55,025 nucleotides of DNA from Ophiostoma sp. CBS 140.51 (GCA_029298735.1 JANSLP010000227.1:1-55025), one strand, 5' to 3'; numbered from the stretch's first letter, positions 12,162-23,469 are shown. The notes: generated by a model from the letters alone, not told the origin. Made by a program: numbers and translations.

Positions 12162-15100
12162 GCGCGAGCAGCGAGACGTTGCGAAGCAACTTCGAGTATT
12201 TCCCATTTCCCTGGGCTTTCATTTCTCTACGTTTGTTTTGTTTTTGTTTTTGCTTTTTCTTCTCTTCTTATTCCCCCTTTTAGCCCTTTTACTTTTTTGT
12301 CTTTTGGTCCATTATTTCATTTGTCTTTTGTTTGGGAAAAGCGAGGCGTTCAGAGATTTGCATTTACACACATTCACAACCATTACCATCATTATCACAT
12401 ACATACTTTTCGGAGCTGGTGCTTTAACAATAACCTCAACAACGAAATAATTTCCATAGCTGTCTTCGGTCGAACTTGCATTTACATACCTGGCGGGATA
12501 TCTTAGTTTACCTTTTTCTCATTTTCTTTTCTTTTTCCTTTCTTTACTCTCATTTGTCTATTAATTCTCAAATTAAGAAATCCAAATTCATTCTTCAATC
12601 AAACTCATACACACACTTTAAAGGCGCGCACTGCAGAAGACACAAGCCTGTAATGAGCTCATCGGAGGACCGCATTCTTACGATTATGGGAGATACGGCT
12701 CCGAAGTTTTCTTCTATTTGATACATTCTCTTTTATTGTCTTTCTCTTACTTTCTTCTACCTCCAATATTCCCCATCTCTTTTTCTTTGCAGTAGACAGT
12801 CTAGATATCCTCAATGAGGATGCACTACAATTTGATAATGATAGTCAAACAAATCGTTAGAATAATGTGCTCCAAGCTTTGACATTTCTCGTAGCCGTAG
12901 TCGTAAACATCTTTTACGTAGCCACCCCTCAGCCACCAGTTTCTCGTCATGAATTGTATCGCAGCCATCTCGTCCTGCATCCCCTGTAAATGTTGATTTA
13001 GGGCCGGGCCAAACTGGCAAAGGGATGGCCACTGCTTGTGGACTGTGCTGAACAGCAGGAAATGCATGATCAATAGCTCCAGCCCCTCTTCTACGTGTGC
13101 TGTCCATGGCGGGTCAGCTTTGCCACTCCCTATTGTTGTGTAGATCATATCGCCATGATAAGACTTCCATGGACAGACGGGCCATCATCGCCCGTGCTTT
13201 TTGCACCTCCGCCGGCCACAACCCCTCCATGAACCGTCCGTACGGGACCGAGATGAACAAAGTGTACACCCCTATCTACTGCTGCGTTAAGCGTTTCAGC
13301 CTCTCGGCCTGCTTTTGGGTGTGTTTACTTGTTATTGTCCACAATGATGATAACGGTCGCGTTTGTAGGCCGCAGGCTGGGCCACCGTTCGTGTGCATTG
13401 TCGCCTTGTATAAATACTTAAAAAAATAGAGAAATGAACATGCTTCATTTTATTTTCAAAGGTAGTTTCTTTTTGCTGATTTCGTAATTTTATACGATTT
13501 TCTATTTGTTTTAAAAACTCGTGACATATTTCCTAAGCATTTTCATTTCATTCCCTCAGAACCTCGAAGTATGAATAAACAAAAAAGAAACCAGTCCCAA
13601 TATTGATTGTAAGATGTAAACACGCAGGCAATCAACAGAAATCGGAGAATAAATAGGCATCGACAAAGAGAAGGGACGCAAACAGGGTGCATGATTAAAG
13701 AAGGTAGGCTGGATCCCGATAACAACAGAAAAAGGCGGCGGGAAGGATGCGGGACAAGCATAGAGATACAAAGGGCCCTTTAGTTTGGTGTTGACAACAA
13801 CAACGAGAGACATAAAAGAGGCAAGACGGAGGTGGTGAAAGCCGCAGGCTGTTGTGGTGGCCGGCGACCCAGCCTTGGCTGTGCTGGATGCTTGAATTTG
13901 TTTATGATTTGATATTGCGAGTTTTATTCTTGTTGTGTTTGTTGTTGATAGCGGTCTGGCCAGCCAAGGTCGCGAACACATACAAAATAAATTAATTCCT
14001 GGGGAGAGGGGACGGAGGCTGCGCTGGCAAGCCGCTGTCCACCCACGGACAGAGAGAGGGCTGTATCCAAAACGCGTGCCGTCGCATGAATGTCGATAGT
14101 GGTTGCAGGAGGTTGAGGGAGGGGTGTTGATTGGACCCGACCAACGAAGACGACGAACACACGGACGATGATTTGCTCTGATTTTTTGCTGCGGACATGC
14201 ATATCATCCAAGCCTCCCAGTGTGCTCTTTTTTCTTCAGTATGCGTTTACCTAACCCTCTTCCCCCTGCTTGGTAGGCATAAACAAAAGATGGCATAGCG
14301 AATTGAGATCGCTTTATCCAATGTTGAGATCTGGCCAGCTCGCTCCTATTCCAGCCCTTTTTTTAAAAAAAAAAATCTTCATCACTTTTATTGTGCTCAT
14401 AAATGTGAGGCGGCGGGTAACAAAAGAGATCTGGAAAGAGCGTTCTCATGTTCATTGCTCTACTCTCTGGTTTAATGGCGCATCACCACACCCATCGCCA
14501 TTTTCAGCCCACCCTTTCATGGTCATGATCATTCACAGCCTTGTTGCCCTTGTCGCAACCGCCCATCTGCCTTTTGTTCCTTGCACTCCTCGCGGTCTTC
14601 TTTCTTTGCCTGTTTATGCCTCGAGAGCCCGTGTGTTGGGAATAAAGATGAACTTTCGTCATTTCTTATTTTCACACCCTCAGGCAAAACGGTCGCTTTC
14701 AGTCCCCTGCCCTGCCACCGTTGCACCCGCCGGTAGTTGTCTTTTTTCACCATGATCCCCTCTAGTAGAACCCTGGCCCAATTATGCCATTTTCATTGTC
14801 ACTGCTGTCGCCTCATGATCGTGAACAGAAGGTGCTGTAGCTAGAATGTCACTCCTACGGGCAGCAGCCCACCGTTTTGGCATTATCATCTGTCACTGTG
14901 CATCCTCAATGGTCAGCTGCCGTTCTGCCTTTCAGTGCGCCTGAATACCAGTTCGACCACTCGCAGGTTCAACATCGGTCACTTTCTGCAGTGCCTGTCT
15001 CACGTTTCGGCACACACAGCCTCGCCTGGGAGGGAAACTGCACATTTGCCCGTCTTGTGCGTGTCCTCTGCATTTCAAAACGGTAGACGGTGCACGCGCT

Positions 15101-17619
15101 GCAGAGAAATCCTCTCATAAAATCTGGGGTGGTCTGGTCCTGCACTGCGCCACAACTTATGCAACGGCCAGGCCTAGCCCGTCCACGACCAGAAACCAAG
15201 ACCACGGTCGCATACCGTTTTCAGTTGTTTTCAGCGCTGCAGGCATCGGCCAGTCCAGAACCTCGGCCGCGACGGAGACCACGAGAAAGCACGAGACTGG
15301 AGTGACCCATCGTAACGGCTAGAATCACCCGCCGAGGCACTACTCTCGTTTACTGTCGGGCGCCGCGACGGAGCCAGAAGACAACGGCCAAGGCTGGGCG
15401 CACCGGCTGCCCAGCTCGACCCCAAGGTGCATTTTCTCGGACACGCCCCTACCAAAGTGGAAGTGAAGATGACAAGATGAGTAGTCACGATGGTATTAAA
15501 AGAAATCCGCAACAAACCGAGCGTCAAGCCACATCCCACGAGTCTGATTTTACGAAAGAAACGGACAGGTTTTTGTTCGGCAAACTGGGATCGGGCACAG
15601 GCCCTGAAAGTGGCCCCGTCGTTACCAAATCCGCCTGTAAAACTGCCCTGGCATCGTGCTCCTACAGCGCCTCCACATTGCCGTAATCACGTATTCCTCA
15701 ACACGACAAAAGATTCGTAAGGTGGCTGATGACTGTCAAACAAGGGAGGAAAACTGTCATACGGCTACTTTCACAGGTTAGTTATATCACCTTTGCAGTC
15801 ATTGCCCACACTTTTTCGTATGCTCTTCGCGGCCTGTGGCGGTGTTTCCAACAGTTCCTTCAGCAATCACCTCTTTACGCCTCGCCCAACAAACTTAAGC
15901 TTAACCGAGGAGTGCCTGGCTGGGAAATGCGGAGCAAAAACACAACTACGACTGCCGTGCGTACAGGTGCACGATTAACGCAGCTGCTACGGCGGACATG
16001 GCAGCGCAGGGCACGACTCACAAAAAGAGCCTGTTGGACTGACGGTTGAGAACATCAAGCTTGCCGGTGGCGGTGAATTCCGGCCGGTGGCCACCGTTTT
16101 CGTTTCTTTTACTTAAAGCTTTGTGTTGGAGCCAACATTCTAGACGGAGGCTGTCGTTCACATCTAGATCCAGGAACCAATACAACCAGCAAGGAGCAGT
16201 GACACGTGACTATCCTTGACGACATACCGTCTTCCCCCGAAGTTGAATGTCAACAAAGCTTTCAATTATCTGCCGGATATCTCGATGTGGTATTCTTTTC
16301 CTGGAGTCTCTTGATACTTATTGCCTTCAGCCTGGACATCCATATGCGCAATTAGCTTCTCACATATTACTTTGAAAACGAGGAGAGCACAGATGGAGAT
16401 ACTGGAAACCGGCACCCGGGTTCAGTCGTATTGCTCAGATTTTGGATGATGGAGATAAATATGATGTGTTGAATTACGGACGCTCAAAAGGCGAGTAAGT
16501 GCTGTGATGCTTGGTCGTGCTCAAGCACAAGGCTACTGACTCAATGGCCAGCAGTGTTCTCGGCGCTATAAACGCCATGGCTGCCAATAACGCCACGAGC
16601 ACCTCCCTTTTCATCCTGCCGTTACGGAAAAGCCATCCTGGAGGTAAAGGGAGGCAATGAAGACATTGCCAAGTTCTTGGGCTGTATAAAAAGGAGATGT
16701 GCACAAAGATAGTCAGAGAATGTAAAGGAGTTCCCGTTCCGCGTTCACAAAGCTTGCGCGCCTTGGACTCTTGGGTGCCCTTAAATCTCTTGGAAGTCGG
16801 ACTGCCTGCCGACGCCAATACTGTGTGGGATGGACAAATGGCTTGCCAAGCAAACGCCTACCCCGGATTTAGAATACTTTAAAGTGTCGTGACCAAAAAT
16901 TATTAGCAAAGATCGATCTTGAAAAAAGGAGACAAAGAAACAAAACATGCAAAGCAGAACATCAAAAACAAGACAAGACAAGGTGAGGAGGAGCTGAAGC
17001 AATACAGACCTAACAGGCCAGGGGCTGAGGGTCTAGACTTATGTGGGTAATGGTTACCGGCAGATGGGGAACCACGATGGGAGGAGATGTGTGCGGGCAA
17101 GTTGGCCTTGACTAAACTATTTTTGCGAACAAATTTGGGGAAGATGTGGACCAAAGTATGGCGTTCCAAGACAATTGGTCTTTCATTGGAACAAAAGACA
17201 TGGTCCTTGAGTCAAGAGTGGTTTTACGGACGAAGAGAAGAGGGAGTATGACCACAAGCATAGTATTTCGCTTATTTTGATGATGTCTGGCCTACATACG
17301 GAGCACAATATCGAAGTACACGTGAGCGTATCAAGACCAGGCATCTGCCGGGTGCCTTACGAGCATGTCCACCATCACAATAGCACACGGCTCAAGACAG
17401 TCTGTGCAGATGCGGAGCAATTTCCGGGGATGCTCTTACATAAAGTGTGATAATCTAGACGAGGTGCATGGTCTGGAGAAAGCGTGGGATCTCAACCTGG
17501 TGACGTGCATGTTCATTCATCATGTGATTTGACCTTGAGTTTGAATTTTGTGTATTGTATGTACAATCTATCTAGTTTCAACTATGTACACCGCGACTTG
17601 TTGCCCTCTTCGAGATCGT
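12162..17619. other. 5.5-kb intergenic region with possible decayed genes
   Basis: The first few hundred bases are T-rich and fit the cyclin 3' untranslated region. A broken coding relic on the minus strand lies at about 12825-13330 (separate entry), and a weaker exon-like island on the plus strand lies at about 16391-16712 (see findings). Elsewhere I see only short overlapping frames, and no intact gene, tRNA or mobile element. Confidence 0.5.
12825..13330 (-). pseudogene. Broken coding relic of unknown family
   Basis: On the minus strand two reading frames in series have coding-like composition (mostly G or C third positions in the first part). The upstream part, about 13175-13330, reads QKQAERLKRLTQQ, a TAG stop, then IGVYTLFISVPYGRFMEGLW and on through VQKARAMMARLSMEV. 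It ends in a stop, and the frame changes near 13100-13150. The downstream part continues PPWTAHVEEGLELLIMHF through FGPALNQHLQGMQDEM to a stop at 12825. No intron of plausible size bridges the shift. I do not recognise the family. A decayed gene with at least one stop and one frameshift is the simplest reading; chance open frames are the alternative. Confidence 0.35.
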
Positions 17620-18552
17620 TTAAGCCGCCGGCTTGGCCGGGATCGGCTTGATCCGCGCCCACTCCTCAATCGTCAACAGCGGCTTGTCCAGCGGCAGCTC
17701 CTTGAGCACCTCGTCCATGTCCACCACAAACGGATCCGTCGGGCTCTCATTGTACCACGTGTACGCCTTGAACATTTGCGAGATGATGCGGTCCACATCA
17801 ATGGTGGCCCGCTTGCGCATCGCCGCGCCCATCGAGTCACAGAAATCTGACACAGTCTGGTTGTTGCACTTGAGCTCGACGCCCCATCCGCGCGAAAGCT
17901 TCTCGGCCAGCTCCACCAGACGCACCGTCTCGGGTCCACCGATGGGAATGTTGCGGCCGGCCAGTTCGGGCCGCTGCATAGCCGAAATCATAATCTTGGC
18001 CACATCAATGTGGCTGATCCAGTTGGCCCGCAGCGAGGGCTTGTGGCAGTAGACGAGAGTGTGCTCGTCGCGGATGGGAGGGAGGGCCCAGCCTTCCAAC
18101 AAATTTTCGAGGTAGCACACGGGCTGGATGCTGATGACGTCCAGACCCTGGGCGCGCAGGTCGGCCCGGATGGTACGGCGGTCGTCTTGCGCGCGGATAT
18201 CCTGGGACTCGTCGGGCACCGGCATGCTCGTGTTGAAGACGGTCAGCTTGACAGATGGCGCCTTCTTGATCTCCTCAGCAATAACGTGTGCGCCGTTCAG
18301 AATAGTCTCGGCCTTTTGGAACGAGGTCGACGGCAAGTTCAGAAAGACAATCTCGGCGCCCTCGAGCGCCTTGGCCACGCCCGCCCGGTCAGCAAAGTCG
18401 GCAGCGGCTGTCTCAACAGGCGTGCCGTCGACATTGAGGCTGGGGTTGGGACTGCGGCTGACGGCGACAGGGTGGTGGCCGGCGCGGACGAGCTCAATGA
18501 CCTGGGCCTGGCCCTGCACGCCCGAAGCTCCAAACACGACGACGCGTGTCAT
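17620..18552 (-). CDS. NmrA-like NAD(P)-binding protein, 310 aa
   Basis: Atypical short-chain-dehydrogenase-fold protein of the NmrA/isoflavone-reductase-like group. These proteins bind NAD(P) and act either as redox-sensing regulators (NmrA acts on GATA factor AreA) or as reductases. The N-terminus is a Rossmann strand and loop, MTRVVVFGASGVQGQ, with the Gly-x-x-Gly-x-x-Gly signature at 8-14. Further strands follow (VSRSPNPS, where an Arg could contact NADP phosphate, and AEIVFLNLPS). The segment ISHIDVAKIMISAM and the block NIPIGGPETVRLVELAEKLS are typical of the family. The gene is intronless, and length is normal. It is cytosolic or nuclear, with no signal peptide. True nitrogen regulator versus metabolic enzyme cannot be decided. 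Its neighbours do not form a catabolic cluster. Confidence 0.88.
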   Translation of the reverse strand: MTRVVVFGASGVQGQAQVIELVRAGHHPVAVSRSPNPSLNVDGTPVETAAADFADRAGVAKALEGAEIVFLNLPSTSFQKAETILNGAHVIAEEIKKAPSVKLTVFNTSMPVPDESQDIRAQDDRRTIRADLRAQGLDVISIQPVCYLENLLEGWALPPIRDEHTLVYCHKPSLRANWISHIDVAKIMISAMQRPELAGRNIPIGGPETVRLVELAEKLSRGWGVELKCNNQTVSDFCDSMGAAMRKRATIDVDRIISQMFKAYTWYNESPTDPFVVDMDEVLKELPLDKPLLTIEEWARIKPIPAKPAA

Positions 18553-18608
18553 GGTGGTGGTGGTGGTGAGGGAGGTGGTAATATTAGAGTTGGTGGTGGT
18601 GGTGGGTG
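18553..18608. repeat. (GGT)n-rich tract directly upstream of the NmrA-like start codon
   Basis: Two imperfect GGT-triplet runs (18553-18567 and about 18591-18608) flank an AT-rich patch. Read on the gene's strand they are (ACC)n immediately before the ATG, so they probably lie in its 5' untranslated region. Confidence 0.8.
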
Positions 18609-19491
18609 GCAGTCAGGAAGGCACTACGACGGTAGTGGTTCGATGGGGGCCGTCTTGGTCGTGCACAGCAGTAAGAAGCGATGTGATGTGTTGCGGCAGT
18701 CCGGATGTAGCCAAATAGGAAAGAGGCAAATGCACGGGATATGGAAGGCACGATGGCAGTTGAACCTAGGTGGTTGTAGACGAAGGCTTGGCTTTTCGAT
18801 TTCGGGTTCTAGTCTTTTCTTCTTTTGTTTTTCGATTTCATTCACAATACGAGTACGTCGACGGTCTACAAACTCTCTCTCTCTCTTCTTTTTACGTGCA
18901 CAAATACGACCGACCGGCGACAGCACCGCATCCTTTTAGAGGTAATGGGAGCGGGATCGGCAAAGGTTACCCGCACGACGTCTTGCGGGGGACAGAGAAC
19001 ACGGATACAGAATGAATGGCATCGGAAAGAGGAGAGGCGGAGAGGGGATTCTCAGTCTTATGTAGAAAAGAGAGGGTAAAGAGAAGGCCGTGAGATCATA
19101 CAATATGCATAAAATGGAGGTGGCAGTGGACATGGAAATGGGCGGGTAAGTGAAAGGAAAGAGCGACTTGCACAAACACAAGTGGGGGAAGGTACGGCTG
19201 AGCCGAGATTGCGAGATCGCGAGACCTCAAGACATTAGCAGTCTTTTTGCACAAAATGGCCACTGTTTTTCTCATTTTCTCGAGTGCTTGAACCTGTTTG
19301 GCAGCCCTTGTTTCTTGGCCTTCTTCTCGCTTGTCCTTTCCTGTCAACTTGCTGTCACTTTTGGTCCCCTCCCTCTTCTTGCTTCTCCTCTGTCGGAGTA
19401 TCTCTCCACTTCTCGGAGAATGTTATGCCTGTTGGCGATGAAAGCTGACTGCAATTCAGCCAATCAAACTACACTAAACAGTCATTCGAGT

Positions 19492-19597
19492 GGGGACTTT
19501 GGGGAAGTGGAGGTCTTGGAGACCTGGGGACCAACTGGGGAGGTATGGGGGAGAAATGGGGCCTGCTGGGGCCTGAGCTTCTGGGGTTTGGCCTGGG
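19492..19597 (+). repeat. Array of G-runs with G-quadruplex potential
   Basis: At least eight runs of four or five G occur on the plus strand. Five consecutive runs (19526-29, 19537-40, 19547-51, 19558-61, 19568-71) are separated by loops of 7, 6, 6 and 6 nt, which meets the usual pattern for an intramolecular G-quadruplex. The roughly 10-11 nt spacing suggests a diverged tandem repeat. Confidence 0.75.
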
Positions 19598-20764
19598 CGC
19601 TCCTGCCCAATTGAGCGCCGCGGGTTGTCCGCTGCACTTTCCGCGATTGTTTTCTTTCTATCGTTCTTTCCTCACGATAGCGGCATGACTCTTTCCTTTT
19701 AGGTCAATCTGTCCAAGAAGCCCCTATTCTTCGTAGACAGAATGCATCGTGTCAAAATTTCCAGCATCACTTTTCCCCTCTCTCTTTTCACCATCCTCCT
19801 GTCGTTATCCATAGTGGCGTTCTCACCAACCACCTGTGACCCTTTTTTTATGTCTCGCGTGGAAAAAGACGACGATATCTCCTGCACGCCCCGCATGCTA
19901 TCAGTCACTTTGCCATTATTGGAGGAAGCAGTCCTTGCTGCAGCCTTCCTTTTCTTTTCCCCTCATATCTTTCTTCTTTTCCCTCTATTTTCTTTTGTCT
20001 CCCTTCCTCTTTCTAACCTCTCCACTTGTGATTCATTCGACTCCGCAACATCTCCCGGATCAGCTAGTGATAGCGTGGCTCGCCAATGGTTTACGTGCGG
20101 TTCGCCCAGCTGCCCTCCCCACTCCCCTCTTTTTGACCACCAATTCAACTCCCACCAATACCACCACCCGGGAAAAGCTTTTGCGGAGTGTGAGCTCGGG
20201 GTCGTAGGGATGCCACCACCTCGACCACACCCAAGAACTTGCCCGTTTGGTCGGAGCGTTCCCCGTCAAGGATCCAGGCAAACGAGCCCAGGCTCTCTTT
20301 CGCCACGCTGTCGAAGAAACGAAACTTGCAAAACATCGCTCCCCCGACCTCTCTCCAACCACAATCCTGGCCCAAGAGTCAACGAGCTGGCCCTGGCGTG
20401 TCTTGGAGCTTGCCCGGCGAGGCCAAATGGGATGCCGTGGATAGCAAGAAAATTAGAATGAAAGCAAAAAGGATGCGGAGGGGAGGTAAGAACAAAAAAA
20501 TAAGAACGGAAAAGGGGCTCTAAGAAAAACAGGACCCAAACGAAGAAAGCCCCAAGGCTTTGGCAAAAGCACTGACACGCAAGAAACAGAAAAAGACGCC
20601 AAAGTGGACTCTCATGTTACCACTTACTCCTGCGAGATAACACTAAAACACCGGACTCGGAGGGCGCTACGGACCAGAATACCGACAGCGGACCAGTGCG
20701 AGGGCAGACGGGATACTTCGCATGTGCACGCAATTGAGTCAACTCTTGTCTACCCTCCCCAAAC

Positions 20765-20800
20765 AAAAAAAAAAGAAAGAAAGAAAAGAAAGAAAAAAGG
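20765..20800. repeat. Purine tract, A-run plus (GAAA)n
   Basis: An A-run is followed by imperfect GAAA repeats. A similar tract lies at 26635-26665. These are simple low-complexity sequence. Confidence 0.9.
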
Positions 20801-21299
20801 TGTGCGGACCGTGGTGCGTGCCACACGCGCGATCCTCCCCTTGTCGCCTCTTTTCTCCCCACCCTTTCTCCATGGTCCCTCTGTCCCCAGTCTCCAGTTC
20901 AGTCCAGTCCACAGTCTCCTTCCCCCCAGATTACGGAACAGTCTTTGATGGAGCGGTGATGGAGCCCGCCCCCATGGAGTATCGCAGTCATGACGGCCCT
21001 CACAGAACTTGGCGCCTTGGCGACGAATGAAAAGCCCCATCAACACGGGCGACGAGATCCATGGAGAGAATGAGACCTTGCCAGTGAAAGATGCAATGGA
21101 TATAAAGAGCATGGCATCCCGTCACTTGACCTGTGTGCTGATCCTTTTTATTTTGTTTTATTCTCCTCATCTCGACATCGTCGCAGTTTCCCCAACTCAG
21201 CCCCTCCTCCTCCCCCCCCATCTCACTGTCGACTTTCTCCAATCTCTCTCTGTTTTTTGGATATTTTTTTACTCGACAAATCCACACCCACCACCCACC

Positions 21300-23084
21300 A
21301 TGGCCATCTCCCCGGCCGACCCTTACGAGGTCTCGCCGGCCTCCAAGGAAGGGGCCGACATCGAGGTCCAAGAGCAGCGCTATGAGAACGTCGAAGTCGC
21401 ACCGCTGGCTGAGGAGGAAGGCGACGGCAAGCTGACCAAGGAGATCATCCTGGCTTACTTTGCGCTGTGCTGCCAGATCAACGCCTACATTATGACTCTT
21501 CTCGTTCCTGGTGCCATGCTCACGGCCATCAACGCTGAGCTCGGCCCCAACAACAACTACACTTGGATCACGCTCTGCTGGCCCCTCGGTGCCTCCGTCT
21601 TTGTCTCCATTGGTGGCCGTCTCACGGACATCTTTGGTCGCCGCTACTTCATGATTACTGGCGCGCTCATCTCCATTGCCGGCACGCTCGTGGGCGCCAA
21701 TGGCAAGAGTATCCCCATGATGATTGTGTCTGGTGCCCTCTTTGGTGTCGGCAGTGGCTTCCAGGAGCTGTGCTACGCCTGTGCCCAAGAGATTGTGCCC
21801 AACCGCTACCGTGTCATGGCCGTCGGTGGCCTTGATGTCTCGCTGGCCCTGGCTTTCACGAGCCCCGTCGTCGCCTACGCGATTGCCGGCCACTACCCCA
21901 ACGTTGGCTGGCGCGGTGCCTACTGGTACTTGTTCGCCTTCCACTCGTTCGCCTTCATCATGCTCTTCCTCTTCTACCGCCCGCCAGACTACAAGACCAA
22001 GCACCGCGCGGATGGCAAGACCCGTTGGCAGCTGCTGGGTGAGCTTGACTACGTTGGTCTGCTCCTGTTCCTGGCTGGTGGCGTCCTTTTCTTGCTGGGC
22101 ATCAACTTTGGTGGCCGCACCTACCCCTGGAAGTCGGCCGGCTGCATTGCCCCCATTGTCGTCGGTTTCTGTTGCTTTATTGCTTGCGGCTTCTGGTGCG
22201 CCTACGCCAACCTCAAGTACCCGCTGTTCCCGCCCAAGCTGTTCAAGCAAGTGCGCGAGTTCGACATGGTCATTGTTGTCTGCTTTGTCGGCGGTATGCT
22301 GTACTACAGCATGAACGTTTTGTGGCCGCGTCAGTCGCAGGCCTTCTTCATTGAAGCCAACACCCCTGTCGTCATGAAGGGTGTTTGGGCCATCATCTTC
22401 TCGTGCGGTACCTGGACGGCTGGTCTCATTACTGTGTTTATCTGCTCCCGCCTGCACCACGAGAAGTGGCAGCTGGTTGCTTTCACGGTTGTGCAGACCG
22501 CCCTCATTGGCTCCATGGCATCGGTTGGCTCCGATGATGAGACCCAGGCTATCATCACCGTCGTCATTACCGCTGCCACCATCACCCCGCCCCAGCTGCT
22601 GTCGTTCACGATGCTGTCCTTTGGTCTGACTGACCAGGCCGATCTGGGTGTCGCTGTCGGTCTGGCGGGTACCTTCCGTCTGTTCGGTGGCGCCGTCGCC
22701 ACTGCCATTTACACGGCCATCTACTCCAACCGCCAGCTGCAGACGCTTCCCGGCTTCATGACCCAGGCCATCAACGAGTCTGACGTTGCCTACTCGGATG
22801 CTCTGCTGAGCGGTCTGGTCAAGGCCGCCACGACCAACACGCTGGCCGCGTACGAGAAAGTCGCAGGTGTAACCCCGCAGCTCGCCGCTCTGGCAGTCGA
22901 CGCCACCAAGCAGTCGTACGTCAAGGGCTTCAGCCTGGTGTACCTGGTGGCCATTGCCTTTGGTGTTCTGGCGGCGGGTGCGTCGCTGTGCACCGTGAGC
23001 ACGGACCGGAGCAAGAAGAACAATGCTCGCGCTGTGATCATGATGAATGAGGTGGACAAGTACCCGACGTCCAAGGCCATTTAA
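21300..23084 (+). CDS. TRI12-type MFS transporter (siderophore/toxin efflux family), 594 aa
   Basis: Predicted plasma-membrane H+-coupled transporter of the 14-helix TRI12-like major facilitator group, whose members export small toxins or move iron-siderophores. The chosen start, MAISPADPYEVSPASKE, follows CCACC and gives the usual acidic cytosolic N-terminus; the open frame continues 97 codons upstream but that part resembles leader sequence. After helix 2 the loop GRLTDIFGRRYFM (motif A of the superfamily) is intact. The FLFYRPPDYKTKHR segment is the central charged loop after helix 6. The C-terminal half has the long extracellular stretch typical of TRI12 (about 485-545) before the last helix. 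The gene is intronless. Substrate cannot be inferred. It converges with a second TRI12-type gene 385 bp away. The long open frame on its opposite strand is a codon-bias shadow. Confidence 0.92.
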   Translation: MAISPADPYEVSPASKEGADIEVQEQRYENVEVAPLAEEEGDGKLTKEIILAYFALCCQINAYIMTLLVPGAMLTAINAELGPNNNYTWITLCWPLGASVFVSIGGRLTDIFGRRYFMITGALISIAGTLVGANGKSIPMMIVSGALFGVGSGFQELCYACAQEIVPNRYRVMAVGGLDVSLALAFTSPVVAYAIAGHYPNVGWRGAYWYLFAFHSFAFIMLFLFYRPPDYKTKHRADGKTRWQLLGELDYVGLLLFLAGGVLFLLGINFGGRTYPWKSAGCIAPIVVGFCCFIACGFWCAYANLKYPLFPPKLFKQVREFDMVIVVCFVGGMLYYSMNVLWPRQSQAFFIEANTPVVMKGVWAIIFSCGTWTAGLITVFICSRLHHEKWQLVAFTVVQTALIGSMASVGSDDETQAIITVVITAATITPPQLLSFTMLSFGLTDQADLGVAVGLAGTFRLFGGAVATAIYTAIYSNRQLQTLPGFMTQAINESDVAYSDALLSGLVKAATTNTLAAYEKVAGVTPQLAALAVDATKQSYVKGFSLVYLVAIAFGVLAAGASLCTVSTDRSKKNNARAVIMMNEVDKYPTSKAI

Positions 23085-23102
23085 GCTACCCGATAGGGTA
23101 GC
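23085..23102 (+). repeat. Perfect 7-bp hairpin at the stop codon of the transporter
   Basis: GCTACCC, a GATA loop and GGGTAGC form a perfect stem-loop starting at the first base after the TAA. In the mRNA it would be a strong short hairpin at the start of the 3' untranslated region. Confidence 0.85.
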
Positions 23103-23469
23103 TGGCCTATGACATACAAGGCGTACAGAGATGGTAGCATATATCCTAGTTGAATTAATGAATGATAATACCCAAACTATATCATTCCTTTGTAGATCAG
23201 ATCGCGTGAGATGTGACATGTTAAATAAAGGATGATTTACCTATCGTCCGACAGGTGGCAGCCCGGAAGTCGGCACATGTTGGTCGATCGGTAGTTGTGT
23301 AGTCGTCGGGGACTGAATATCCTAGGTCGCGGACGGTCCGTGGTGTCACGATCAATATTGATGTCGAAACATAGTATTACAAGGTACCCATAAAATGAAA
23401 TTTAATAGAAGTGGTATATTTGCTTGTTACTTGTCCAAACTGGCTATGGAAGCACTCTCCCGTATACAT
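23085..23469. other. Short convergent intergenic region
   Basis: The sequence holds the 3' ends of two tail-to-tail transporter genes. It is AT-richer than the flanking coding DNA and has several AATAAA-like signals (for example TTAAATAAAGG near 23221). No gene is seen. Confidence 0.7.

Larger units (their letters stand above)
18553..21299. other. 2.7-kb intergenic region between divergent genes
   Basis: The 5' ends of the NmrA-like gene (minus) and a TRI12-type transporter (plus) face each other across this interval. It contains a G-run array (19492-19597), a CCAAT pentamer near 19459 and a purine tract (20765-20800). A minus-strand island near 20160-20310 has coding-like codons (MFCKFRFFDSVAKESLGSF) but no complete gene around it. 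Confidence 0.55.

Noticed and set aside
21009..21299. Upstream extension of the first transporter frame
   Set aside because: The extra 97 codons have leader-like composition, and the ATG at 21300 follows CCACC and gives a typical family N-terminus.
21000..23219. 739-codon open frame on the minus strand opposite the first transporter
   Set aside because: Its translation is rich in Asp, Glu, Gly, Arg and His with no domain or membrane pattern. It is the antisense shadow of a gene with strong G/C third-position bias. Similar shadows occur opposite the second transporter (23395-24375 plus), the NmrA-like gene (18010-18939 plus) and Blm10 (34245-35339 minus).
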